64,000 nucleotides of DNA. Origin: Haliclona indistincta. Lineage: Eukaryota; Porifera; Demospongiae; Haplosclerida; Chalinidae. This document shows positions 41,101-53,931 of this stretch, in pieces. The stretch is taken from NCBI GenBank assembly GCA_964017065.1, contig OZ024786.1, forward strand, positions 666,888 through 730,887. Reading direction: 5' to 3'. The first letter of the stretch is position 1, and the number at the start of each line of letters is the position of its first letter. Under the pieces are notes generated by a model that saw nothing but the letters and a program-made list of their open reading frames with translations, was not told where the DNA came from and did not search any database. The translations under genes and the position numbers were made by a program.

Positions 41101-44100
41101 CTCACCTCTCCCATTGGCGGCAATGTTGTATCCAGGACAACAGGTTCACTGTATGCCTTGCTCATAAGCCCCGCCCTATTCTCCACCTCCAAAGTCACAT
41201 AAGTGGAAACTCCTTCGTTTGTCTTCAACTCTCTACGAATATAATTAGCTGAGGACTCAGACCCATTCTGAATATCGCCCCCGCCTGGGTACGAGCCTAT
41301 CTTCACAGTGACATCACCAGCCAGACCGCTTTCCAAATCATCCGCTAACCAAATGGACGAATAGGTGTCAATGTTCTGGTACATCCTATGGGCGGGGCTA
41401 GGGGCGGAGTCACTCTGAACTACCTCGATAGCTTGGTGACCTGTTCGTAGCACGTCTAGTGATGGAGGGGTGGAGTCAATGATGAACCCATCCGAGGTAG
41501 CCTCTAGCACCTGACCACACCCAGTGATACCACGTACTGTAGTGTAGAGACGCTGGCCTTGATATGAGCGGAGATTAGGTAATGGAGTCTGTAGTAAAGA
41601 ATGTGAACAATACAGTACATCCCTGTAAGCATAATATCTTAGTGAAAACTATGGTAACTTGTAGACATGAAAAACTTTTGGGCATGGACTATCTGAGGCT
41701 TTCAGAGCAAAAAAATATATAGGAGGCTGTCAGAGCACCAAAATTTTACCCACGAAAGCTTAAAATTTGGTCATCTGGATTCTGCCAAATTTTCATGGTG
41801 CTTTTACAGTATTTTGTGCACTGCTTGCGGAGGTTGATAATTTTGAAAATAGCACCTTAATTCAGTGCTACGCATAAATTTCAAAACTTTGCATGCAATG
41901 TGCTCACTTGAGCATATCCGGATCCATCAGCACTGAAGACCACTCCGATATCAGTGAAGGGCAGCAGTGAGCTCTTCTCCTCCTCGCTCCTGCCCACGGC
42001 CCACAGGTACTCCATGACACCACCACACTGCGTGCTGAAGAACCCACTGAAATGAGCACTGACAGAGGTGACCTCGTCCGTGTAGTCCACATCCTCACCA
42101 CTATCACCATCACTAACCACACCAGCACGATCACCACTCATCACCCTGTGAGGGTGAGGAAGAAAACATATTTAAACTAATGCTTCATTCGCTGGTCACT
42201 TATATTTTAGTGCAATAAAATTGCAATGTTATAAAGTAATTTTCTGTCTTCTTACAATGCTGTGTAGAGTGTCACCTTCATGCACTAATGTGTTCAGTCT
42301 CTGATCATCCTCCATCGTGTGAATAAAGACAACAGTGACTGAACACATTAGTGCATGAAGGTGACACTCTACACTTTCCACTTCAGCATTGCAAGAAGAC
42401 AGTAAATCATTCCACATTGCAGCTTGGTTGAGATTCAAGCTAACTACCCTCTCACCAGAAATCATCAGAATAGACAGGAGTAGAGGTCAAGCCCACACTG
42501 TCCCTCGCAATGACCTTAACACGATAGAACGGTCCACTGGTAGAGCTGCCAGAGGTTAGACTGAGCCCAGTGACCACGCCTCCTTGCTCTGTCCCAAAGC
42601 TGTCGTAATCTCCACCTGGATTCAAGATGGCGTCAGAATCTGCTGGTACCACAGCTACGAGATAGTCAGCAATTCCTGAACCACTGTCTTGACCGGCCCA
42701 TCGTAGCTCCACCCTGTCAGTACTAGCGACCACGCCCATTTGCTCCTCTCCGTCGAGTAGGTAAGCATCGCTCAGCACCGTCACCATGGTAACAAGAGGT
42801 CGGGTCACGTCGATAGTCACTCCATTTGTCTCGTAGGGGGTTCGGTGTAGCCCCGCCCCATTAGTGAAGGTGACAGTGGTGATGTAGCGCATGCCGGGAG
42901 TGAGAGAGAGTCCAGTGATAGTGTGAGAAGTGAGGGTTGTTGATCCAAGTACTTCAGTCGGGCTACCTGTGGGATGTACACGTGCCCGGACACCTTCACT
43001 CACTCGGAACACAGCAACCTCAATCATAGCAATGCCTGATTCATCATCGAAAGCATCCCAAGAGATCGAAAGTGATTCAGTCTCGTTCTGATACTCCAGG
43101 TCCATCCCAGGCACCAGACCGTCAGACAATGCATTGACCTGTGGGGCGGTCACATCGACTAGATACCCGCTAGAAACACCAATAACAGACAGCCCCGCTC
43201 CATTGAATGCCTGCACTTCACTATGCACTCGATCACCATTAGATAAGCTAAACTGGTTACTAGTAAAACTTGTCCCATCCACATTTTGTGTCAAAATAAG
43301 CTGCGGTGTTGCCGAGCCACTTGGTTGTTGATATATTCGTACAGTATAGCTGGCGATGCCAGATTGAGTGTCTTCGAAGCCTGACCAAGTGGAAGAGATA
43401 GTTGTTAAGCTGCTGGAGTAAGAGATGTTCGATAAACCATCTAGTACTGTGCCGAGGGAGGGTGGGCTGGTGTCAATAGTGACTGTGGAAGAGAGGGAGG
43501 GAGTGAGTGAGTGGGTGAGTGAGGGAGTGGGTGAATGAGCGAATGAATGAATGAGTGAGTGAGTGAAAGAGTGGGTGAGTGAGTGAATGAGCAAATGAGT
43601 GAGTGGGTGAGTGAGTGGGTGAGTGAGTGAGTGAGTGGGTGAATGAGCAAATGAGTGAGTGAGTGGGTGAGTGAGTGGATGAGTGAGTGGGTGAGTGAGT
43701 GAATGAGTGAGTGAATTAGTGAGTGAGTGAGTGAGTGAGTGAGTGAATGAGTGAGTGAATGAGTGAGTGAATGAGTGAATGAGTGAGTGAGTGAATGAGT
43801 GAGTGAGTGAATGAGTGAGTGAATGAGTGAGTGAGTGAGTGAATGAGTGAGTGAGTGAATGATTGATTGAATCTTACCACCATCAGATGTTACTGCTACA
43901 CTCAATCTCATCTCTGCTCCATTATAAGCAACTATCGTGGAGTAATACATCATACCATTTGATAGAGTAAGTCCACCCATGCAAGCACGTCTATCAGTGA
44001 TTTCCACCGCAGTCAAGTTCCTTTTGCTGATAATATCATCTGATCCTGGACTGGTTCCTGCGCTCCATTGGTACAGACTTATTCCGGTGTGAGGGTCCGA

Positions 44101-45983
44101 GAATCGGTCCCAGGACACGCAGAGGGTGGTAGTACTGCTCTGATAGTCAGCGTCACTGGTTACCATGGTACCATCACTGACACGCCCACCAATGGGCGGG
44201 GTCCTGTCTACTTGAACGGGAGTATCGTCCACCACAACCACCTTGTGAGACACTGAAAAAAGGATCCAAATTTTACTACCAAACAATCAAATTTTAAAGG
44301 AAAAAGAAAATTTGAAGACCAAGCACAATTATATCAAGCATTCAAAAATTTACCTTTGTCTATTGCACGTAGTTTCACGTAGGCTGTTTCTCCATCGCTG
44401 ATGTTAACATTGACCGTTGCCTCGGTTGAGTCTCCACTGGTTGCTATGGTAACCCAGTCTGTGACGTCATTGTCCAAGGGGGTGTGTCCAACACTAAGCT
44501 CCACCCTATCAACACCAGATCCAGCATCACTGAAGAGAGATAGTGAAAAATAAAATTATATCCAAACGTGATTTTTGAATTTGAACTGACCTGATATTGA
44601 AAGATACTGCAATCTGATTGGTTGTCTGGTTGTAACCAATCAGATCCCAGCCCGCCACAACTGGTGGTTGAGTGTCGACTATATAAGGAGTGCTGTGTTG
44701 AACGGTTGTGACGAGAGAGCCGCCATATTCAACAGAGTTGATAGCGTCGACAGTGATGAAGTACGACCCGTCGGACAGGTTAGAGAAACGGGCTAAACCA
44801 CTATTGGACCAGAAGAGGGGATCCAGGTTGTTGCTATGAGGGTCTTGGCGAGGGAGGATGTCACAGGTATAGGTGGTAGAGGAGCTGATGCACCATGAGT
44901 AGCGATAGATGGAGCTCTCAGGATCAGAGAATCCAGCCCAGTTAGCTGAGGGAGGGAGAGAGTGAGGGAGGGAGGGAGAGGGAGGGAGGGAGAGAGGGAG
45001 AGAGAGAGAGAGAGAGAGAGGGAGGGAAGAAGGGAGGGAGAGAAAGGGAGGGAGAGAGGGAGGGAGAGAGAGAGGGAGAGAGGGAGGGAAGGAGAGAGGG
45101 AGGGAGGAAGGGAACGAGAGAGAGAATTATTCATGACAGGTGCTACATAAAGAGCGTGTTGAATTGTAAGGTGAGTGTACCTGTTATGAAGTTACTAGCA
45201 CTGGTGTACAGAGCATCGTACAATGGAGTAGGACCATTGAATACTGTAGCAGACATCGGCCCATCAGTAATGATCCTACAATGAAGGAGAATGAAGGCAA
45301 AATCACTCACTCACTCACTCACTCACTCACTCACTCACTCACTCACCGCACTCGCTCCCTCTCTCACCCACTCTCTCACTCACTCACTCACTCACTCACT
45401 CAGTCACTCACTCAGTCACTCACTCAGTCACTCACTCACCTGTGATTCGGGACACTAGTGACTCCGCCCAGGCAGCGCTGTAGTACAAGTCCTATGAACG
45501 GGCACACCGCCTCACTGACTAACTCATCTCTCATTGAATTCCTAATCCTCCCAGGAAGGGGAGGAGTCAAGTCCACAACCACTTCATTAGACGCCACGTA
45601 ACTCATATAACCAAGCTTATTCCTCAGCCTTAAATTCACAAAGAACCTCTGTCTATGCTGCAAGCTCAGACCAGTGAAGGTGTACAGTGTGGAGTTGCCG
45701 ACGCCGAGTTTCTCATAGTGGAGAAAGTCTCGCGATGGTTGCAGAGGCAAGCCGGCAAAGTTGTTGGTAAAGGTAGCGTTTGGGGGAGAGGGAGGGGCCT
45801 CGATCATGGAGTGCAGGATGCAGCGTTGTTGTGACTCGGAGTAGTCGAATGATTTGCACAGTGAGTCATCGTCACAGTCGTCCAAACAATCATCCAGTGA
45901 GGACAAGGTGCTGAGAGACAGGACTGAGCCCAGCAACCGACCATTCTAGAGAGAGAGAGAGAGAGTGAGAGAGAGAATGAGAG

Positions 45984-46040
<57 letters not shown>

Positions 46041-49000
46041 ATTCCTAGCTTAAAATTCAATGATCAGTGTGAAGATTGCCTTTTCCAAGAGGTAGTAAAA
46101 AATTTAGAATTAACTCTTACAACATTCAGACTAACACATGCTGATACAGTACATGTAGAATCCAACAGTTAGCAGAAAGAATACACAATTTTTAGTTAAG
46201 TTAAAATTTTTGTAATGTAATCAAAATTTGAAATGTGAATGTATCTGACATACCCTGGGGAAGGCATACAGGTCCTCTCCAGCCCCGCCCACTGGCGGTG
46301 TGTTGATGAGCTGGGTAGCATTGATTGCCTGCCAGTCTACTATATCATTACCATTCTCTCCAGCAACCGTCCCCATGGCAACGTACTGGACATCCTCAAG
46401 CCCAAACTCGTCAAACAAGCTCAGCAGAACTTGGAACTGGTCCGAGCGGCTCGTGAATGAACGAATCGGCTCAACTCGTGCGAGCGGCGGTGATCGATCG
46501 TACACAATCATCTCACACTGCCCGATGGATGCCTCAGTCACTGGATTGCTAGCTTGCACACTAATAAACACACTCTGTGCTGGTACCAGCTGATGGGGTA
46601 TGACCAGCCTTGTGCCTGCTATATTCATATCTTTGATAATATCATCTCCTTGTTCATATGTCCCTACACGATAGCTGACACTCGGTACTCCTTGAGGCTC
46701 CGATATGAAGACTTCCAGCTCAAACGCAGGATTGGAGTAACTCCGCCCACTCAGTTGCCTCACGAAACAGGTAGAGTTGTTGGAGTACGGTGACGGTGCT
46801 AGTACTGGAGGGGCGGGGTCAGGGGTGGTCCCGGCGTACTGGTATTCGTTGCGATCTACGTTAGGGACTAGGTAGTGCCAGAGGGTCTGTGAGTCCAGGA
46901 CTTGCTCGGTAGGAATAGGACCAGCACTGGTGATACGAACCAGACGAGAGGTCAGATTGAGATTAGAAGGGGTTAATTGCAGGTCCATCGAAGAGCTGAA
47001 AACAAAAAAACAAACTAGAATGTAAGGAACAACAAAAAACAATAGTTCATAAAATTAAAACTACTGTTACAGTGCTGAAGTGAAAGTGTAGAGAGTCACC
47101 TTCATGCACTAATGTGTTCAGTCTCTGTAGTCACTGTTGTCTGTGATCAGGTGAAGGTGACACTCTACACTTTCACTTCAGCATTGCAAGACAAACATTC
47201 TGACAACACTTCTCTTTACAACACTTCTCTTTCAGCATTGCAAGAAGACAGAAATCCCGAATCGTACATTCGCTAAAGATTCATAAACCACTACAAAGTG
47301 ATAGAACTGAAATAACTTTAAAGCAAACTTTTGGAAACTACACACTTTTCTTTTTTTGAAAATACTACTATTCATTCTACACTTTCGCTTCAAAAGACAG
47401 ACAATCCAATCCTACATCATTTGCTAATGATTCAAGATTAAAGGATGAACTACCACAAATATAACAGAATTACAAATAATTTCAGGTAATAGAAACCACA
47501 GACTTCTCTCTTCGCAGTAAAATCACTATTATTCACTCACTTGGCTACTAGAGGCCATTGCCTGTAGTACTGTCCTATGCTCTGTGGTAGTGTTGTCTCC
47601 ACTAGATTACCAGTGAGAGTCACTGTGGCGTAGGTAGCCCCGCCCACCCTCACACTCCCCTGCACACTAGCCTGTACATGAGGTGTGGATGAGACTGTGA
47701 GTGACTTGGAGAGTAGCTCCGCCCTCATTGAGGTGTTGAACTGGTAACGACCAGTAGACGAGAACCCTAATCACAAGAACAAAGGAAAAATGCAAATGAC
47801 AGAATACCATGGAGTCTATCATATAAACATTGAACAGTACCTACAGTACCACATGTACTGTAGTAACTATATAGCATAGACGAATGAACTAGTATATTAT
47901 AGTTAGAGGGTTGACATTAAAATAATATTTGACATTTTGACTACAAATCTTAGTTGATAAATGAAGCTGTGACTACCACATGTAGCTCTTACACTTCCAA
48001 CATTCATTTAATGTTTAGAATCTGAAATACATACACACCGTATAAGTATATCAAATCTGCCGGAATGCTGTACAAGACTAGGCTACTTGTAGTACATACT
48101 GTATGCATATTAGTCTCTCACTGACCTAGTGTCACTGGTATAGGTCCGACCATGAGGAAGGTACTGCTCTCAAAGAATGTCACGCTGTCACCTGACACGA
48201 GTGACTCCGCCCCCTCTAGTACAAGCTCGGTGGGTTGAGGGAATTCGTGATCCGGCACAACGATATTAACCAGTGGGGCACCAACCGGTTCAGAAGTGGG
48301 CGTGGTCGATGAGACAGGGCGAGTATCCACGACGACGTCCCGTACGTACGTCACCATGTCATTACAATCCCACTCGATAGTAGCGGATGGATTGAGCTCC
48401 AAAGTCAGGAACTGGCTTGGATCAATGGAATAAGTCACGCCTCCAATAGTCTTGTATGCTTCCACGTGAATAAATTTCTGTCCAGATAATTGGAAATCAG
48501 AGAACGACCCAACTGCATCGCCAGCAAGTACAAAAGTGGGTGTGGTCATCACTGAAGTAGCGATATCGATGTTTGAGATGATGAAGGTTATTGAGTCCAG
48601 AGAGTACTCAGTTGGTCTCAGTGTGACGGTGTTAGCAGCTGAGTGGTTATAGCTGGAGAGGGCGGGGTCAGTAGAGGGGTCAAACCGGCTCACCATACCA
48701 GAAAATGGAGCAACGAGCTAGAGAAAAATTGAGAAAAATAAACAGCAATTTTGCAATTTATATTATTTTGAACCGTTTAAAAAATTGTACGTTCTTCAAA
48801 TTTTACACAAAATTTTTAACTCATTGCAGACTCATTGCTCTCAAGTTAGTCTTACCATATTTTGTGATCCCATCAATAGGTCAATGCCGTCGCGATACAA
48901 GGCGCCTGTTGTCGATGGGTAGTTGCCACACCCATACATTGCATGACATGGACGGAGCTTGGACGGGAAGGAAGGATGAAACTGCTGTCCAAATATGGTG

Positions 49001-50818
49001 TCAATAGTCGTTCTTGCAGACTCGTAACTAAAAATAATTAATTTTAGAAGAAACATCAAAATTAGACAAGCCAATAATTTTTAGCTTACGCCATTGTGAA
49101 GGTGTCGTAACTCTGTGATGTTCCCTCCAGTGCATTCCTGAGCTGGGTGGAGCTTGTTGCTATGGGAACCGGTACTTCTTTGAGAGCTGTTAGACTCGAG
49201 CGAAGGAGATTGATTATAGCAGTTTGGAACAATTGGAGACCAGCAAGAGATGGACTGAGCTGATGGGTAGCCTGGAGTAGGAGTGGGTGGGTGAGTGGGT
49301 GGGTGTGTGAGTGAGCGGGTAGGTAAATGAGAGAGTGAGTGAGTGGATGGGTGGTGAGTGTGTGGGTGGGTGAGTGAGTGGGTGAGTGAGTGGGTGTCTC
49401 ACATATTCAATCTCTATCTCCACATCTCTCAGTAGATCACTAATCTCACCCTCCAGCGCCCACACTGTCTCACACGGATTGGTCCAGCTTGACTGGTTAC
49501 CTGAAAAACAACCACAAAATCACACACAGCACATTACCGATCATGCGTGTTACCATGAGGGCTTGTTAGTGATAGAACTGATTCTGTTGATGCCGCCAGA
49601 TCATCCAATGATAGACCAGCACTGCAGAGAGTACCAACACATTATTGGTACGTGGCTATGGGTATGACAGACTGCTACATGTAATATGTATGCAACTATT
49701 GCAACTTAGAACCCAAGTTCAGCTATGCTCTCTGGAGTCTATATCAAACTGTGCGGGAACTGTTTGGATATATATATGCCCGTGGGTGGAAAAATATGCG
49801 TACATTCTTTGGGCACAAAACTTACTGACGTGTTGATTTATACCTAATTATGCGTGTTGGTAATGCGTACAATGTGAACAGGAACAAATATGTGTGTTTT
49901 CTATACACTGATGAAATTGCATGTTGCTTTCCTCTTAGGTGTTGTTTAGTAGGCGTTTTTACCACGGTACGGAGGCCGGGAAATTTAAAAATAGTCTATC
50001 ATTCGCAAAATTCTCTCCAGTGAAATTTACCCGGTATACAATATCAGAGCTGGTTAGCTTATTGCTCCTGTACTCACCTCCTGTACACACTGTAGATGTT
50101 GTTCATTGCTTTTTGAGGAGCATATCGTAGATAGGGTAGATAGAAGGAGGAGGTAGTGAAGGGTTGGTTGCCTGGCTGCAGTGAGGAGATGAAAGAGTCC
50201 AGTCTTGCCGGCAACAGAGAGTCAAGAGCAGAGGTGATCAGCTAATAATGAGAGAAAATGCATTGAACATATTGTACAAGCAGTTCTGATGAGATTTCTG
50301 TCTTCTTGCAATGCTGTGTAGAGTGTCACCTTCATGCACTAATGTGTTCAGTCTCTGATCATCCTCCATCGTGTGAACACATTAGTGCATGAAGGTGACA
50401 CTACACTTTTCAATTCGGGATAGAAATCCCCATGTTCTGCTTACCGGTACAGCGTTGCCATAGTTACTAAGAGCATTCATTCTCGTTGCATTGATAATCT
50501 TGGATATATTAACCCCTCGCTCACTCAGGGTCGACCCCACTCCACTCAAACCGCTCACAGTGGTTGCAAATTGTTCGATAAGTGACGAGACTGTGTCAAA
50601 ACGAGTCTCGACGTTAGTAATAGCTGTCTGGAAATCATCACGAATTGAAGAGTAGTCATTCTGTGTGGATAGCATGAGATTGTAGGCATCAGTGAGGGAG
50701 ATGGTGAGAGAGGGTGTGGCTTCCTGGAGCCGATTGAACTTGTGAACCAGCTGCAACTGAGAATAGTCCTAGAAGAGAAAAAAATAATGCTTTTTTTTCA
50801 TAGACAGATAAACAAGCT

Positions 50819-50868
<50 letters not shown>

Positions 50869-53859
50869 TAGGCGGACAGACAGACAAACAGACAGATAGG
50901 CCGACAGACAGACAGATAGACCGACAGACAGACAGACAGACAGACAGATAGATGACAGACACAGATAAAATCTGCTTACTGTCAGTATGTTGGTGTCATA
51001 AGATACTCGTCCACTCAGACATAGTTCTGTTCTAAGGAATCGAGGATGCTCCTCACGATTACTGAGCAACATGTTAGCCGTGAATGAGGCGCTGTCATGG
51101 ATAGAGAACCGATAAGAGGAGGAGAATGGATCTGGAGAGAGAGGGAGAGAGAGAGCGGAAGAAATGAAGGAAGGGAGGGAGGGAGAAAGGAAAGAAAGAA
51201 GGAAGGGAGAAAGAGAGAGCGGAAAAAAGGAAGAAAAGGGAGGAAGGGAGGGAGGGAGGGAGGGAGGGAGAAAGAGAAAGAGAGAGAGAGAAAGAGAAAG
51301 AGAGAGAGAGAGAAAGAGAGAGAGCGGAAGAAGAAGGAAGGAAGAAGGGAGGGAGGGAGAGGAAAGGAACTATAATCATCGTACACGTATGTTTAGCCGC
51401 CTCTAGTGGTCAGTGAGACACATCACAGCCAGCCTATACTACAGACCCCGCCCACTCACCTGTACTAATCCCGAAGCTGTTATACACAGTGCGGCTCATG
51501 TCAACACTGATATTGTGATCACCAAAGTGAGTGTTCCATCCCACAGCAGGCATGGTAGTGTTGTAGTGATACTGTGGGGCGGTGCTGTTGGACGGAGCCT
51601 GCCTCCGAGTACGCTCATGCAGCTCAGCAGTACTGCAACAATGAGATAGATATGAAATAGTCTAGTCTTCAAATATTTCAACATTTTTGTCTTCTTGCAA
51701 TGATGAAGTGAAAGTGTAGAGTGTCACCTTCATGCACTAATGTGTTCAGTCTCTGTTGTCTTTATTCACACGATGGAGGATGATCAGAGACTGAACACAT
51801 TAGTACATGAAGGTGACACTCTACTTCAGCATTGCATGAAGACAATAAATGATCTCTTTATTTCTGTGCCAGTCATTACCTTCTCTTGATAACGTGTGAC
51901 AGGTCCCTGGTTGCTCTAGGGTGTCTCTGATAAGCCATGGCTGCTGCCAGCTGCAGCGATGGATCATGATGGCTGCCCTCAGCTACCTCCTCCAGCACTG
52001 CTACTGACTGCAATAGAGAAAGAAAGATTCCATTACACATTTATGACTGAAACACATACGACACACAATTTTAAAGAGTCAAAATTTTGATAAACCACAT
52101 AAAAGTGCTTTGGTTAACTTAATTTTAGTGCCACGTAACACTTTTTAGGCACGTGTGTATTTCACATTGACAAAGAATTTGGAGAAAACAAACTTGACAA
52201 AACTTTCTCCAAAATTCATATCGCAGTATCATAGTAGACGCAGTATTAGGCAAAGAAATACGAGCTTATAATGTGAGATACGCCTAATAAAAGTGCTTTT
52301 TCAAAGCTAATAATTCATTATTGAGTGCTACAGCTAAACATGCACTTAACCCTTTAACCCCTATTGTCGCCTTTTGGCGACATACATACTTCCGACACCA
52401 TAACTTTATCAAAAAGTGTTAAAATATTCCAAAATTAAGCCAAATTGAAGAATACAAATAACCGCATAAAATTGACCAGTTTTCAGCGCGCCCCCTGCGC
52501 TAAACGTATTGGCTTTGGCATTTCTATGGCTTCAATGCAAAATTCACAACATTTTAGGAAAAACAAAATGGCTGCCAAGAAAATTGGGACATTTTACGGC
52601 TTCAGGGTGCTCGGAAACACATTTTTGGACATTCTCTATGATCTGGGCTACATTTTGCACTCACCAAAACCACTGCTATTTGTGTGTACTTTTCAGTGTC
52701 CAGCCCCAAAGTACCAACTTTGAGCAAAATTTGACGAGGCCGTTGCACTTTATCGGCTTCACTTTCGAAGTGGGAGGGGCATATCGACTGACTTGAGTGT
52801 GGGCAATTGCGGCTACTCACTGGCGTAAAAGGACGCGAATTTGAGACCAGTAGCACAAAAGACACACGAGATATTCACGAGAGAAGTGGTCAGCACTTAC
52901 GAGGTTAAAATTTCAGCAAGATAATTTAGTAATTAAAGGGTTAACAAGCGATATGCGCCAATCAGCTGCGTCTAATAATGTATAATAATTTTCCAGGTGT
53001 TAAATATTTCTTGCACAGACGTTTTATTACCTGTTGGTTCGTGAGATGTCTCATAGCCCTGATGGCTGCATGTTGGGTGGATAGAGAGCTATGAGGGGCT
53101 GTGCCTCTGGCGTGAGGGAGGAGTGATGGTGTGATGGAGAGGGAGCCTGTGTTACCCAGACTGTGCAGTAGAGTGGAGTGGGTGTGGCTAGAATATGAGC
53201 TGGTGGGTGTGGCTTCGGTGAGAATAAAAATAAAAAGGTGAACAAAAATTTGATACATGTCAAAAATTTTTATGTAAAAATTTTGTACCAGTATATTGAT
53301 CCAGTTCTTTCAACAGGTACTCCACTATATCCTGTGAGTGGGTGTGGTTGCCCCGCCCCATACCACCCAGTGCTAGCAGTGCAGAATGCTTCAACTCTAT
53401 AACAGCATGAAAACGCTAGTGAACATGTCAGGTGTGCAGTAGTACCTTGAGAGGATGATCCACTGGTAATCAGTGATTTGATAGCAGCTACAGACTCCTA
53501 AGGGAATAGACAAATGTAACAGACAGTTTACAGATAAGAAGATGGACGGGCAGATTATGAGATCAAAGATGGTAATACTCAGATACATTATGAAACAGAC
53601 AAACATCACAGTGAGGTACCTGGTCTGGTTGTAGTGTGGTTGTGAAGTGGTAGAGCACTCTCTGGAGTAGTTGTGAGCTGAGTGATGGTGAGATTAGGAG
53701 GAGCTTAGTGAGGATGAGGGTGGAGTAAGGGGAGGAGCTCAGTGCTATAGCATCAACAAGGCTGAGAAGGTGTGTGTTCATCTGTGATGGAGAGAGAGAA
53801 AATCGATCGATTGTAAGTGAGAATATCTACATGGAGTTTGCAACCAGGGTTTTACTGAC

Positions 53860-53931
<72 letters not shown>

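Noticed and set aside
40763..41167. Long frames reading SLTHSLTHSLTH and similar
   Set aside because: They are translations of TCAC microsatellites inside introns of the giant gene; no start or domain supports them. The same holds for 35013-35678 and 43441-43870.
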